Positions 39,895 to 51,612 of a stretch of DNA of 64,000 bases are shown in pieces. Source of the DNA: an uncultured Bradyrhizobium sp. Its GTDB lineage: Bacteria > Pseudomonadota > Alphaproteobacteria > Rhizobiales > Xanthobacteraceae. Position 1 is the stretch's first letter. Each line of letters opens with the position of its first letter. The notes under the pieces were generated by a model. It searched no databases and was not told the origin of the DNA. It saw only the letters and a list, made by a program, of their open reading frames with translations. Both the position numbers and the translations under genes were made by a program. The DNA lies in NCBI RefSeq assembly GCF_947648125.1, contig NZ_CANSMR010000021.1, positions 1 through 64,000 on the forward strand. Reading direction: 5' to 3'.

Positions 39895-40623
39895 TCAGCG
39901 TGCGGTGAGATAGGGGCGAACCGCTTCGCGGACGGCCTCCGCGATGGCGACGGCGTTCGGCGTGTCGGAGTGAATGCAGATCGAATCGGCGCCGACCACG
40001 ATGTCGTTTCCCGCCACCGTACGCGTCTTGCCTTCGTTGACGGCTCTCGCGCAGCGAGTGGCGGCCTCGGCCGGGTCTTTCGCCTCGTGCTCGCGGGTGA
40101 TGATCAGGCTGCCATCGGCATTGTAGTCGAGGTCGGCATAGTACTCGGCGACGAAGGCGTGGCCGCGGCGCTCGTAGACCTGCTGGTGCAGCGTTCCCTT
40201 CATGCCGAGCAGCGGCACCTTGTAGACATCGGCGGCGTCAGCCACGGCTTCGGCGATGTCCTCGCTGCGCGACGCCATGCCGTAGAGCGCGCCGTGCGGC
40301 TTGATATGATTGAGCGCCATGCCTTCGGCATCGAGGAAGGCCTTGAGGGCGCCGATCTGGTAGAGCAGGCAGTTGGTCAGCTCCTCGCGGCCGATCTTCA
40401 TCTCCCTGCGGCCAAATCCCTGCAGATCCGGCAGCGAGGGGTGCGCGCCGACCTTGACGCCGAACTCCTTGGCGAGCTGCACGGTCTTGCGCATGTGGTT
40501 GAAGTCGGAGGCATGAAAGCCGCAGGCGACGTTGGCGACGTCGATATGGGGCATCAATGCCTTGTCGTCGCCCATCTTGTAGAGGCCGTAGGCCTCACCC
40601 ATGTCGCAGTTGATCACGACCAT
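39895..40623 (-). CDS. pxpA: 5-oxoprolinase subunit A-like, LamB/YcsF family
   Basis: The start at 40623 (MVVINCDMGEAYG) gives 242 residues, close to the family's ~250; GGAAGG lies about ten bases upstream. The longer frame adds 46 residues that fall in the intercistronic hairpin. Family signatures are INCDMGEAYGLYKMGDD, VANVACGFHASDFNHMRKTV, KVGAHPSLPDLQGFGRREM, NHIKPHGALYGMA and a C-terminal ICIHSDTPNAVAIA. The conserved Asp, His and Glu residues form the metal-type active site of PxpA, which cleaves the activated ring amide. It lies between the binding-protein gene and accB. Confidence 0.9.
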   Translation of the reverse strand: MVVINCDMGEAYGLYKMGDDKALMPHIDVANVACGFHASDFNHMRKTVQLAKEFGVKVGAHPSLPDLQGFGRREMKIGREELTNCLLYQIGALKAFLDAEGMALNHIKPHGALYGMASRSEDIAEAVADAADVYKVPLLGMKGTLHQQVYERRGHAFVAEYYADLDYNADGSLIITREHEAKDPAEAATRCARAVNEGKTRTVAGNDIVVGADSICIHSDTPNAVAIAEAVREAVRPYLTAR

Positions 40624-40664
40624 CTCCTGATTTCCTTCCAACTGGCTTTGCATACGACCGTCGC

Positions 40665-40702
40665 CGCCGCCCCGGGGTGCGTCCGGCGCACCCGGGGCGG
40701 CG
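40665..40702 (-). terminator. Long stem-loop after the Liv-type binding-protein gene
   Basis: CGCCGCCCCGGGGTGCG (40665-40681) pairs with CGCACCCGGGGCGGCG (40687-40702), about 16 bp with one bulged G and a 5-base loop. It starts ten bases after the binding-protein stop. It is the most stable-looking hairpin in the window. There is no T-tract, so it probably reduces rather than ends transcription into pxpA-accB-accC-pxpB-pxpC, or protects the transporter message. Confidence 0.65.
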
Positions 40703-40712
40703 CGTTGCCGGG

Positions 40713-41900
40713 TTACTTGGACACCAGATAATCGAGCGGGATCTTGTCCGAGATCGTCCACTGGTCGATTACCTTCGGCTTGCCGGCCTCGGTGTCGACG
40801 ATCAGGTAACGGCCCTGGTTCTGGTGGTGGATGTCCTTGGTGAAGGTGCGCGGCCCGAACAGCGTGGACTCGTCTTTCATCTTCTCGAGTTCGGCGACGA
40901 CGGGTGCCGCATCGGTCGACTTGGCGCGTTCGACCGCCTTGGCCCAGACATCGATCAGGACGTAGCCCGGATAGACGTACTGGCTGGACGGGTCGCCGCC
41001 GGTGACTTCCTTGTACTTCTTGTTGAACTCGTTGACCTTCGGGTTCGGATCGTCGCCGTAGACAGAGCCCTGCACGGGAACATAGAAGTTCGACAGATCC
41101 GGAACGGCGTTCAACCAGTAGCTGCCGTCGACGCCCGAGCCATTGAGGATCATCGACTTGATGCCGGCGGCGCGGATCTGCTTAATGGCGGAGACGGCGC
41201 CCGGCATCATCGTGCAGAGCATGATGGCGTCGGGTTCCTTCGGCAGGCTCTTGATGCGCGTGATCTGCGAAGCGATCGAGGCGTCATCGTTCTTGAAGGT
41301 GTCGCTGCCGACCAGCTTGGCCTCCTTCAGGCGCGGCAGCATCCAGTCGAAGCCGTCACAAATGCCCTTGTTGTAGACGGTCCAGCTGTCGAGCAGCCGA
41401 TAGAAGCTGCGCGCGTTCTTCTTGGTGTACGCCCATTCCGACATGGTTGCGCCCTGCACCGGTGCCAGCACCGAGGCCGAGAACGAGAACGGGCCGACGC
41501 CGGGAATGCCGGCCTTGATCGATTCGGCGCAGAGGAAGAAGGAAACCTTGCCGGCGGCCTGCGCCTGCAGCGCCGCGGGCGCACCGTAATCGTAGTCGCA
41601 GGAGACGATCACGAGATCGGCGCCCTGGTCGAGCACCGCAAGGCCGGCTTTGGCGCCTTCGGCCTGATCGGTCTTGGTGTCGGCAAACACCGGCTTGATC
41701 TTCTTGCCGAGCAGGCCGCCGGCCTTGTTGATCTCATCGATCCGGATCAGCGCCGCGTCCTGCGCCGGCTTGTCATAGGCCTGCATGAATCCGGATGCCG
41801 CGGTCGCAAAACCAACGACGATCTCGTCGGCCGCCTGGGCCGGCGTGAACCAGAGCGCGGATGCTCCGGCCAGAATGCCGAGTAATGTCGTAAAGCGCAT
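40713..41900 (-). CDS. Liv-type ABC transporter periplasmic binding protein
   Basis: The start at 41900 (MRFTTLLGILAG) has GGAGGAG six bases upstream; 395 residues. A signal peptide ends WFTPAQA and is followed by ADEIVVGFATAASGFMQAYDKPAQDAALIRIDEINKAGG, the usual opening of LivJ/amide-type binders. Later blocks include IKPVFADTKTDQAEGAKAGLAVLD and DPSSQYVYPGYVLIDVWAKAVERA. It lies between livM and pxpA, so it probably binds the compound that the downstream carboxylase/amidohydrolase processes, perhaps a lactam or cyclic amide. The ligand is not deducible from sequence. Confidence 0.9.
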   Translation of the reverse strand: MRFTTLLGILAGASALWFTPAQAADEIVVGFATAASGFMQAYDKPAQDAALIRIDEINKAGGLLGKKIKPVFADTKTDQAEGAKAGLAVLDQGADLVIVSCDYDYGAPAALQAQAAGKVSFFLCAESIKAGIPGVGPFSFSASVLAPVQGATMSEWAYTKKNARSFYRLLDSWTVYNKGICDGFDWMLPRLKEAKLVGSDTFKNDDASIASQITRIKSLPKEPDAIMLCTMMPGAVSAIKQIRAAGIKSMILNGSGVDGSYWLNAVPDLSNFYVPVQGSVYGDDPNPKVNEFNKKYKEVTGGDPSSQYVYPGYVLIDVWAKAVERAKSTDAAPVVAELEKMKDESTLFGPRTFTKDIHHQNQGRYLIVDTEAGKPKVIDQWTISDKIPLDYLVSK

Positions 41901-41930
41901 ATGCCACTCCTCCAATTTTGCAAACGAGCG

Positions 41931-43004
41931 TCAGTGCAGTTCTTTCAGTGCGGTCTGGACGGGCCGGGTCAGGCGCCGCTGCAACGGCCATCGGCGCCAG
42001 GAGAACTCCCGGTTGCGGGTCAATCCCGTCGGCAGGTACATCAGGATCACGATGGTGATGATGCCGATCGCGATCTCCTGCACGCCGTTGGGCAGGCCGA
42101 CGGTGTGCCCGCCCAGGCTGATGCCCTTCTCGAGATCACGGAACAGCTCGATCAGCACCGATATCGCGACCACGCCCGAGACCGAGCCGCTGAGGCTGTA
42201 CATGCCGCCGACCACCAGCATCGACAGCGTGATGAAGGTGGTCCGCAGATAGAATGCGCCCGGATTGACGATGCTCAGGAAATGCGCGTACAGCGCGCCG
42301 GCGAGCCCGATGATGAAGGCGCTGACGACGAAGGCGATCAGCCGTTCGCGGACGATGTCGATGCCGGAGGCGCTGGCGGCGACAGCTTCGTCGCGCGTGG
42401 CGCGCAGCGCGAGCCCCGAGCGCGAGATCGAATAGAGATAGGCGATCGCGATGGCCACGGCGCCGCCGATCCATGCGGTCCAGACATTCATGGTGGGCGG
42501 AATGCCGACGATCGAACCTTGTCCGCCCGTCACCGAATCCCAGTTCGAATAGACATTGTTGATGACGCCGAGCAGGCCGAAGGTCGCAATCGAGGCGGCA
42601 ATGCCCGACAGGCGCATGATGACGCGCCCGACGATCAGCGCGAACAGCGCGGCAAACAGACCGGAGATCGGCGTCGCCACCCACATCGGCAGTTGCGCGT
42701 GCAGCAACCACGCCGGCAGGCCCTTGAGCGTGATCGACTTCATCACCGGCGGAATGGTGAGCCAGGCGGTCATGTAGGCGCCGAGGCACATGAAGCTGAT
42801 ATGTCCGAACGACAGCAGGCCCGAATTGCCGACGAAGACATAGAGGCCGACCACCACCATGATGTTGATGAACATCTCGACCACGGTGCGGTTGAAGGCC
42901 CGGCTGCCGAACTGATAGGAGAGGGCGGCCATGATGAGCAGCGCCACGATCAGCACGATCGGCGTGATGATCGTTTGCCGGATGACGGACGGCCGCTGCG
43001 ACAT
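41931..43004 (-). CDS. livM: Branched-chain amino acid-type ABC transporter permease (LivM)
   Basis: A 357-residue polytopic protein. It has the LivM signatures VGNSGLLSFGHISFMCLGAYMTAWLT near residue 58, RDEAVAASASGIDIVRERLIAFVVSAFIIGLAGALYAHF near 200, and LSMLVVGGMYSLSGSVSGVVAI near 265. The C-terminal tail is short and basic. It starts three bases after livH and forms the channel with it. Confidence 0.92.
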   Translation of the reverse strand: MSQRPSVIRQTIITPIVLIVALLIMAALSYQFGSRAFNRTVVEMFINIMVVVGLYVFVGNSGLLSFGHISFMCLGAYMTAWLTIPPVMKSITLKGLPAWLLHAQLPMWVATPISGLFAALFALIVGRVIMRLSGIAASIATFGLLGVINNVYSNWDSVTGGQGSIVGIPPTMNVWTAWIGGAVAIAIAYLYSISRSGLALRATRDEAVAASASGIDIVRERLIAFVVSAFIIGLAGALYAHFLSIVNPGAFYLRTTFITLSMLVVGGMYSLSGSVSGVVAISVLIELFRDLEKGISLGGHTVGLPNGVQEIAIGIITIVILMYLPTGLTRNREFSWRRWPLQRRLTRPVQTALKELH

Positions 43005-43007
43005 CGA

Positions 43008-43922
43008 TCAGACCCTCTGCTTGGCGGATTTCGGTGCGAACAGGCCCTGCGGCCGCACCAGAAGGATGACGATGACGGCGCCGTAGACGAAAGCGTCGCG
43101 GAACACGCGGGCGTCGTGCGGCAAGGTCGCCTGGAACACGACGCTGGCCGCACCGATCAGGAAGCCGGCGGCAACGGCACCGGGAATGCTACCGAGGCCG
43201 CCGATCACGGTCGCGATGAACGCGATCAGCATCACGTTGGCGCCCATGCCGATGTCGGCGGTGCCGGAATTGGTCGCCAGGATCAGGCCGATCGCCGCCG
43301 CCAGCATGCCGCTGATGGCGAAGGCCAGCAGGATCACGCCGTTGGCGCGGACACCGAGCATGCGCGCCATGGTGAAATTATCGGCCGCCGCGCGCATCTC
43401 GAGGCCGTAGCGCGTGCGCTTCAGGAACAGGACGAGGATCACAAGCACGGCCAGCGTGATGATGATAGTCACGACCTGAAGCATCGGGATGTGCGCGCCG
43501 AGGACTTCGACCGGCAGGCCGAGGCTCGGCCACAGCGTGATCGACTTCGGCCGGCTGGAAAACAGCATGAGCAGGAGATGCCGGATGACAAAGCCGAGCG
43601 CGAAGGACGCGATCATCATCGTCGCCGGATTGGCGTTGCGGAAGCGGCGGAAGACGACGACCTCCGACAGAATGGACAGCGCGGCGCCGATCAGCAGCAG
43701 CAGCGGGATCAAAAGATAGAACGGCAACTGACCGGCAAACACGATCGCCGCGGCATCGATCGACGGCCACAGCATGGCGAAGACGCAGAAGGCGATGAAA
43801 TCGCCGTGGGCGAAGTTGACGAGCCGCATGACGCCGAAGATCAGGGCGATGCCGAGCGCGCCCAGCGCATACAGGCTGCCGAGGCTCAGCGCGTCGAAGA
43901 TGATCTGGAGCAACTCGCGCAT
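43008..43922 (-). CDS. livH: Branched-chain amino acid-type ABC transporter permease (LivH)
   Basis: A 304-residue permease with the typical start LLQIIFDALSLGSLYALGALGIALIFGVMRLVNFAHGDF, the coupling region YGLEMRAAADNFTMARMLGVRANGVILLAFAISG near residue 175, and GLGSIPGAVAAGFLIG near 240. It overlaps neither neighbour: its ATG comes one base after the livF TGA. Confidence 0.93.
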   Translation of the reverse strand: MRELLQIIFDALSLGSLYALGALGIALIFGVMRLVNFAHGDFIAFCVFAMLWPSIDAAAIVFAGQLPFYLLIPLLLLIGAALSILSEVVVFRRFRNANPATMMIASFALGFVIRHLLLMLFSSRPKSITLWPSLGLPVEVLGAHIPMLQVVTIIITLAVLVILVLFLKRTRYGLEMRAAADNFTMARMLGVRANGVILLAFAISGMLAAAIGLILATNSGTADIGMGANVMLIAFIATVIGGLGSIPGAVAAGFLIGAASVVFQATLPHDARVFRDAFVYGAVIVILLVRPQGLFAPKSAKQRV

Positions 43923-43923
43923 C

Positions 43924-44642
<719 letters not shown>

Positions 44643-44646
<4 letters not shown>

Positions 44647-45419
44647 GACGCCACGGCCGCTTCGGCTGCGACCGGTGGAATCAATTCGTCGCGCTGCGTG
44701 CCCATATAGGCATGCCGCACGGCATCGCTGTTGCGGATCTGGGCGGGCGGGCCGACTTCGATGATCTCGCCGGAATCGAGCACGAAGATGCGCTCGCAGA
44801 GCTCCAGCACGAGGCCGATATTGTGCTCGATCAGCAGCACGCCGACATTGAGCTCGGACGCGATCCTGCGGATGATGGCGGCGAGCTCGTGGCTCTCATG
44901 CTCCGACATGCCCGCCGCCGGTTCGTCGAGCAGCAGATATCGCGGCGTGCACATGATGGCGCGGCCGATGGCAACGCGGCGCTCGTCCGTATACGGCAGC
45001 GCGCCGGCAATGCTGTTGGCGAGATGCGAGATGCCGAGCCAGGCCATCACCCGCTCGGCCTCGCTGATCGCGTCGGGACGGCCTTGGCCGAGGCCGACGC
45101 CGGTCACTTCCAGGTTGTCCATGACGGGCAGGTCGCGGAAAAGGCGGCCTGACTGGAAGGTCCGCGCCACGCCTTTGCGTCGCAGCAAGTGCGCTGCAAT
45201 GCCGTTGAGCGGTTCGCCTTCCAGCTCCACGGTGCCCGCGCCGACCGGCTGGAAACCGGTCAATACATTAATAAGGGTGGTCTTGCCGGCCCCATTGGGG
45301 CCAATTAGTCCGGCGATATGCCCCCGCGGCACGGCCAGTGTAACGTCGGACAGCGCCTTCAGGCCTTCGAATTGGACGCTGACACCGCGCGCGACCAATT
45401 CCAAACCTTCGGACATCAT
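44643..45419 (-). CDS. livG: Branched-chain amino acid-type ABC transporter ATP-binding protein (LivG)
   Basis: A 258-residue ATPase with Walker A GPNGAGKTTLINVLTGF, the LivG feature GVARTFQSGRLFRDLPVMDNL, the degenerate signature LPYTDERRVAIGRAIM in place of LSGGQ (normal for LivG), Walker B YLLLDEPAAGMSEHE and H-loop LIEHNIGLVLELCERIFVLDSGEII. Two adjacent ATGs (45419, 45416) could start it. It is the first gene of the leftward ten-gene operon and diverges from a LysR gene. Confidence 0.93.
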
Positions 45420-45516
45420 CTCAACGCCTTCTCACCCGGAACCGACGGATTGATCTTTCCGTTCCGTCGCGGGATTGTAAAATTCGAAATATCGTTCGCT
45501 GATATCGGAAATTTTT
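45420..45516. promoter_or_regulatory. Divergent promoter region between livG and a LysR gene
   Basis: This 97-bp AT-rich gap separates the carboxylase/transport operon from its divergent LysR gene, the standard layout for LysR control. ATATCG occurs twice (45489-45494 and 45502-45507), 13 bp apart and next to TTCGAAAT, within 30 bp of the LysR start. These direct half-sites are candidates for the regulator's binding; the exact box cannot be fixed from one example. Confidence 0.5.
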
Positions 45517-46437
45517 ATGTCTCTGACGTTCCGTCAGGTTCGGCACTTCATTGCGACGGCGGAGAGCGGACGCGTTTCCGCTGCCGCGGCAGCTCTCAAC
45601 GTGACGCAATCGGCGGTCACGTCATCCATCAAGGCGCTCGAGGCCGAGCTCGGCCGCAAATTGTTCGACCGCCATTCCAACGGCGTGACGCTGACTTTTG
45701 ACGGTCACGAGTTCTTGCAGCGCGCCCGCGCGATCGAGGCGAGCGTGTCAGATGCGACGCGGGGGCCGCATCGCTGGGGAACACAGGTCGACGGTACCGT
45801 CGACGTGGCCGTGAGCTATACCGTTGCCGGATATTTCCTGCCGCCATTGCTGACGCGATTCTGGCGATCGTTTCCAGGCATCACGGTTCGGCTGCATGAG
45901 TTTCAACGCTATGCGATCGAGCAAAGCCTGATCAGCGGCAGCGTCGACGCGGCCATCATGCTGATCGCGAACCTGCATGACCGCCACTCCATTCGCTCGC
46001 GGCTGCTGTTGCGCTCGGCGCGCCGCTTATGGACATGCGTCAATCATCCACTGCTGCGCAAGGACAACATCAAGCTGACCGACCTCGCGAGCGAGCCTTA
46101 TCTGATGTTGACCGTTGATGAAGCCGAGCGCTCCGCAATGCGCTACTGGCAGCACACCGCGCACGTGCCCAACGTCATCTTCCGCACCCTGTCGGTGGAG
46201 GCCGTCCGCAGCATGGTCGCGACCGGGATGGGGATCACCATCCTGTCAGACATGGTCTACCGTCCCTGGTCGCTCGAGGGACATCGCATCGAGCTCAAGA
46301 CGCTTGATGACGACGTCCATACCATGGATGTCGGGCTTGCCTGGAAGGGCAACGCGACGCTTTCACCGGCGGCCCGCGCCTTCTGCGAGTTCGTCGCCCA
46401 TTCCTATCCCGGATCGGAGCCGTTCAAGCTCGACTAG
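45517..46437 (+). CDS. LysR-family transcriptional regulator
   Basis: A 306-residue LysR protein starting at ATG 45517. The helix-turn-helix is VSAAAAALNVTQSAVTSSIKALE near residue 20, and the effector domain begins GTVDVAVSYTVAGYFLPPLL near 90. It diverges from livG, so it is the natural regulator of the liv-pxp-acc operon. It is a close paralogue of the LysR at the other end of that operon (35136-36101), sharing several identical blocks in the effector pocket, such as MLTVDEA, FRTLSVEAVRSMVA and YRPWSLEG. The two may therefore sense related ligands. Confidence 0.92.
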   Translation: MSLTFRQVRHFIATAESGRVSAAAAALNVTQSAVTSSIKALEAELGRKLFDRHSNGVTLTFDGHEFLQRARAIEASVSDATRGPHRWGTQVDGTVDVAVSYTVAGYFLPPLLTRFWRSFPGITVRLHEFQRYAIEQSLISGSVDAAIMLIANLHDRHSIRSRLLLRSARRLWTCVNHPLLRKDNIKLTDLASEPYLMLTVDEAERSAMRYWQHTAHVPNVIFRTLSVEAVRSMVATGMGITILSDMVYRPWSLEGHRIELKTLDDDVHTMDVGLAWKGNATLSPAARAFCEFVAHSYPGSEPFKLD

Positions 46438-46476
46438 CGGCCCGGGGAGGCGCCATTCCAACTCAGCCATGGAATT

Positions 46477-46495
46477 ATTCGACCGGATGGTCAAT
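46477..46495. promoter_or_regulatory. Candidate TetR/PaaR operator upstream of the TetR gene
   Basis: Read on the minus strand, this site is ATTGACCATCCGGTCGAAT. Its first 15 bases match the motif before paaG (ATTGACCGTCCGGTC at 50265) at 14 positions. Both contain GACC-N4-GGTC, a symmetric core of the kind bound by TetR-family regulators. It lies 118 bp before the TetR start, consistent with autoregulation. Confidence 0.6.
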
Positions 46496-46612
46496 AAATG
46501 CTGGTTCGGACGCGGCCCCGCGCAAGCAGGGCGGTGGTCTCGGAATTTTTGCCGTCATTTAATTCACATCTCTGGACGAGAGCCGACTAGCCGGCTGGTG
46601 GAACGGAAAGAC

Positions 46613-47266
46613 ATGGCCCGATCGCGCGCCAAGGACTACGACGACAAGCGCCTCTCGATGCTGCATCGCTCGGCCGAGCTGTTTGCCGCATCGGGCTATG
46701 TCGGCACATCGATGAACACCATTGCCGACGCCTGCGGTGTCTCGAAGGCGCTGCTCTATCACTATTACCCTGACAAGGAGGCGATCCTTTTCGATATCCT
46801 GTCGTTGCATCTCGAGAAGCTGGTGGCGGCGGTTCGGAAGGCGAGCGTGTCGGCCGGCGATCCGGTTGAGCGTTTCAGGACGATCGTGGCGACCCTGCTC
46901 GAGCTCTACCGGCATGCCGACGCCGAGCATCAGGTCCAGATCGCGAGTCTCAAGCTGTTGCCGAAGGACAAGCAGCAGCCGCTGCTTGCGAGCGAGCGGA
47001 TCCTGGTCGGGATCATGTCGGATGCGCTCGCTGCGGCCGTGCCGGCAGCGAAGCAGAAGCGCGTCCTCAAGCCGCTGACGATGAGCGTCTTCGGCATGCT
47101 GAACTGGCACTATATGTGGTTTCGCGACGGCGGGCCGATGACCCGCGCCGAATACGCCGACTTCGTCGCGCAGCTGGTGCTGGCCGGTGCCGCGGAGGCG
47201 GCCGCCACCCGGCCGCGCAGCAAGGCAAAGCCCGCCGGCCGCAACCGGCAGGCCGAACTGCTCTGA
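46613..47266 (+). CDS. TetR-family regulator, probable PaaR-type repressor of phenylacetate genes
   Basis: The ATG at 46613 (MARSRAKDYDDKRLS) gives 217 residues; the frame is open upstream only as a shadow of the LysR gene. The helix-turn-helix is MNTIADACGVSKALLYHYYPDKEAILFDIL near residue 34. The C-terminal ligand domain includes LTMSVFGMLNWHYMWFRDGGPMTRAEYADFV, a pattern found in regulators of CoA-ester catabolism. It is convergent with paaZ (10-bp gap). By analogy with other PaaR regulators it would release DNA on binding phenylacetyl-CoA; the ligand is inferred. Confidence 0.85.
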   Translation: MARSRAKDYDDKRLSMLHRSAELFAASGYVGTSMNTIADACGVSKALLYHYYPDKEAILFDILSLHLEKLVAAVRKASVSAGDPVERFRTIVATLLELYRHADAEHQVQIASLKLLPKDKQQPLLASERILVGIMSDALAAAVPAAKQKRVLKPLTMSVFGMLNWHYMWFRDGGPMTRAEYADFVAQLVLAGAAEAAATRPRSKAKPAGRNRQAELL

Positions 47267-47275
47267 AGCGGGCGG

Positions 47276-49348
<2,073 letters not shown>

Positions 49349-49413
49349 CGAAATCGAATCCTCTGACTTTGTGATCAATGATGCGTCTTGCCTTGCGGGC
49401 GCAACGTTCAATT

Positions 49414-50205
49414 CTAGGCTCGTCCGACAAAGCGCGGCGTGCGCTTTTCGAGGAACGCGGTGACGCCTTCGGCATAGTCCGCCGACCGGCCCGCGCGGCC
49501 CTGCATGTCGCGCTCGAGATCAAGTTGCGCATCGAGCGTGTTGGTCTCGGAGGCATCGAGCGCCTGCTTGATCAACGCAAGACCATCGGTCGGCTGCGTC
49601 GCGAGCGAGGCGACGAGGGCGTGGGCCTCCGTCATCAGGTCGGAGTCCTCGACCACTCTCCAGATCATGCCCCATGTCTCCGCCCGCTCCGCGGAGATCG
49701 GTTCGGCGAGCATGGTCAACGCACGAGCCCGCGCTGTGCCGACGAGCCGCGGCAGGAACCAGGTGCCACCGGAATCCGGGACGAGGCCGAGCTTCGCGAA
49801 GGCCTGAATGAACTTGGCCGATCGCGCGGCGATCACGATATCGCAGGCAAGGGCCACATTCGCCCCGGCGCCCGCGGCCACGCCGTTGACGGCGCACACG
49901 ACCGGCATCGGAATGCTGCGCAGCTTGCGCACCAGCGGGTTGTAGTATTTTTCGATCGGCACCGAGAGATCAGGCGTTTCGCCCGGCGTGAACACGCCGT
50001 CCGAAAGATCCTGCCCGGCACAGAATCCGCGTCCCGCTCCGGTCAGGATCAACGCGCGGCAGGATTTGTCCTGCTCGGCTGCAATCAGCGCGGCCATCAA
50101 TACGGCGTGCAGATCGGCGCTGAATGAATTCAGGCGGTCGGGCCTGTTGAGCGTCAGGACGCGATATCCGGCGCGGATATCGGTCAACACCAAATCGCTG
50201 ACCAT
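49414..50205 (-). CDS. paaG: Phenylacetate pathway enoyl-CoA isomerase (PaaG)
   Basis: A 263-residue crotonase-fold protein. Oxyanion-hole blocks are GRGFCAGQDLSDG near residue 59 and GVAAGAGANVALACDIVIA near 108. The catalytic Asp is in LGLVPDSGGTWFLPRLVG at residue 144, the pattern of PaaG-type isomerases rather than two-Glu hydratases. It should convert the ring 1,2-epoxide of phenylacetyl-CoA to oxepin-CoA, the substrate of the PaaZ encoded next. A candidate TetR operator lies 60 bp upstream. Confidence 0.92.
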   Translation of the reverse strand: MVSDLVLTDIRAGYRVLTLNRPDRLNSFSADLHAVLMAALIAAEQDKSCRALILTGAGRGFCAGQDLSDGVFTPGETPDLSVPIEKYYNPLVRKLRSIPMPVVCAVNGVAAGAGANVALACDIVIAARSAKFIQAFAKLGLVPDSGGTWFLPRLVGTARARALTMLAEPISAERAETWGMIWRVVEDSDLMTEAHALVASLATQPTDGLALIKQALDASETNTLDAQLDLERDMQGRAGRSADYAEGVTAFLEKRTPRFVGRA

Positions 50206-50592
50206 GATTACCTCCCGTTGCGGCTTCTGATGACCGAGGTCGCATGACCTGCGACCGGATTACTATTGACCGTCCGGTCAGTCAATTATAATTATCCGCG
50301 CTCCGATGCCGACGACGTCTTCGGGCTTATCGGAGCGAGGACCATTTTAGTCCCGCTCGCGAATTCGGGCGCAACAAACACAACAAGACCAGAGCAATTT
50401 CGCGCGCGCTGCACCAAGCGCGTATTTGCGAAGCTTATGCGCAACCCTTGACACTTGTCAGATCGAAGCATCGGCGGAACCCGCGAAAGGTTCACGTTTG
50501 CAGCTGCGCTGCATGGCGCCCATGCTGCGGTGTGCGCCGCCACAAATCAGCCGTATATGAGCGGCGACTTCCGCTGCAATGAGGGCGAGCCG
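50206..50592. other. Intergenic region between divergent paaG and AraC genes
   Basis: A gap of 387 bp with no supported gene; the AraC frame is open back to 50455, but its N-terminal part there does not resemble the family. It contains the paaG leader, the candidate TetR operator at 50265-50286, a small perfect palindrome GACCGAGGTC at 50232-50241, and an AT-rich stretch after the operator (TCAATTATAATTATCC) suitable for a promoter. Confidence 0.5.
50265..50286. promoter_or_regulatory. Candidate TetR/PaaR operator upstream of paaG
   Basis: TTGACCGTCCGGTCAGTCAA (50266-50285) is an imperfect palindrome, 16 of 20 positions symmetric, and is flanked by A and T. It contains GACC-N4-GGTC and matches the site before the TetR gene at 46477-46495. 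Position 60 bp before the paaG start fits repression of paaG-paaZ. Confidence 0.62.
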
Positions 50593-51573
50593 ATGACAAT
50601 GCAGTCGGGCGATATCACAGGGTTTCGATTCTCGACCGCGCATTTTGGCGAGCGCGATCGCTTGCCGATCTTTCGCGAGCAGATCGGGCGGATGATCGTC
50701 AAGCTCGATCCGGAGCCGCTCGACGACGGCGCGTTTCATGCCGAAGCGAATGTGCGCGAATTGTCCGGGCTCGGCATCGGATCCTGGGCGTGCAGCAATC
50801 TCAAGATCGCAAGACCGCGCGAATTGCTCGACGGCACCGACGACCTGGTGCTGACGATCATCACGAGCGGCAACACCCGTGCCTCGCAGCGCGGCCGCGA
50901 TATCGAGCTCGGCCCGGGCCAGGCCGTGCTGCAGTCGAGCGCGGAAGCCGGCAACATGGTGGTGCCGGTGTCGCCGAGCCGCTTCGTCGGTCTCCGGTTG
51001 CCGCGCAAGGCGCTGGCCTCGCTGGTCAACGATCCCGAAGACATGCTGATCCGCCCTCTGCCGGCGAACACGGAGGCGATGCGCCTGCTGGCGCTTTACA
51101 TCAGGGAGCTCGACGACAGTTACCAGCTTTCGACTCCCGAGTTGCGCGGCGCCGTCGTCAAGCATTTGATCGATCTCGGCGCGCTGATCATCGGCGCCAA
51201 CCGGGATGCGGCGGTTGCCGCGGAAGACGGCGGACTGGCGGCTGCCCGGCTCGCCGCGGTCAAGGCCGACATCAGCGACAATCTCAGCTATGGCGACCTC
51301 ACGCTGCCCGCGGTGGCCGCCCGGCTGAAGCTCACGCCGCGCCATATCCAGCGGCTGTTCGAGAGCGCGGGTTCGACATTCTCGGAATTCGTGCTCGGCC
51401 AGCGTCTGGCGCGCGCGCATCATCTGCTGACCGATCCGCGCCACAGCCGCAGCGCCATCGGCACGATTGCGTTCGAAGTCGGGTTCGGCGATCTGTCCTA
51501 CTTCAACCGCACCTTCCGCCGGCACTACGGCGTGACGCCGTCGGATATTCGCGCGGTGCCGCGGCGTTCCTGA
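50593..51573 (+). CDS. AraC-family transcriptional regulator
   Basis: The start at 50593 (MTMQSGDITGFRF) is preceded by GAGG and gives 326 residues; upstream in-frame codons add a segment unlike the family. The N-terminal AraC-binding-like domain (IELGPGQAVLQSSAEAGNMVVPVSPSRFVGLRLPRKAL) is followed by a C-terminal double helix-turn-helix: LTLPAVAARLKLTPRHIQRLFESAG and SRSAIGTIAFEVGFGDLSYFNRTFRRHYGVTPSDIR. It diverges from paaG and could control genes to its right; the target is not evident. The same domain architecture as the AraC at 34071-35030. Confidence 0.9.
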   Translation: MTMQSGDITGFRFSTAHFGERDRLPIFREQIGRMIVKLDPEPLDDGAFHAEANVRELSGLGIGSWACSNLKIARPRELLDGTDDLVLTIITSGNTRASQRGRDIELGPGQAVLQSSAEAGNMVVPVSPSRFVGLRLPRKALASLVNDPEDMLIRPLPANTEAMRLLALYIRELDDSYQLSTPELRGAVVKHLIDLGALIIGANRDAAVAAEDGGLAAARLAAVKADISDNLSYGDLTLPAVAARLKLTPRHIQRLFESAGSTFSEFVLGQRLARAHHLLTDPRHSRSAIGTIAFEVGFGDLSYFNRTFRRHYGVTPSDIRAVPRRS

Positions 51574-51612
51574 CCGAACGGCTGAATTGCCGTTGTGTCG
51601 CCCGACCGCTTC

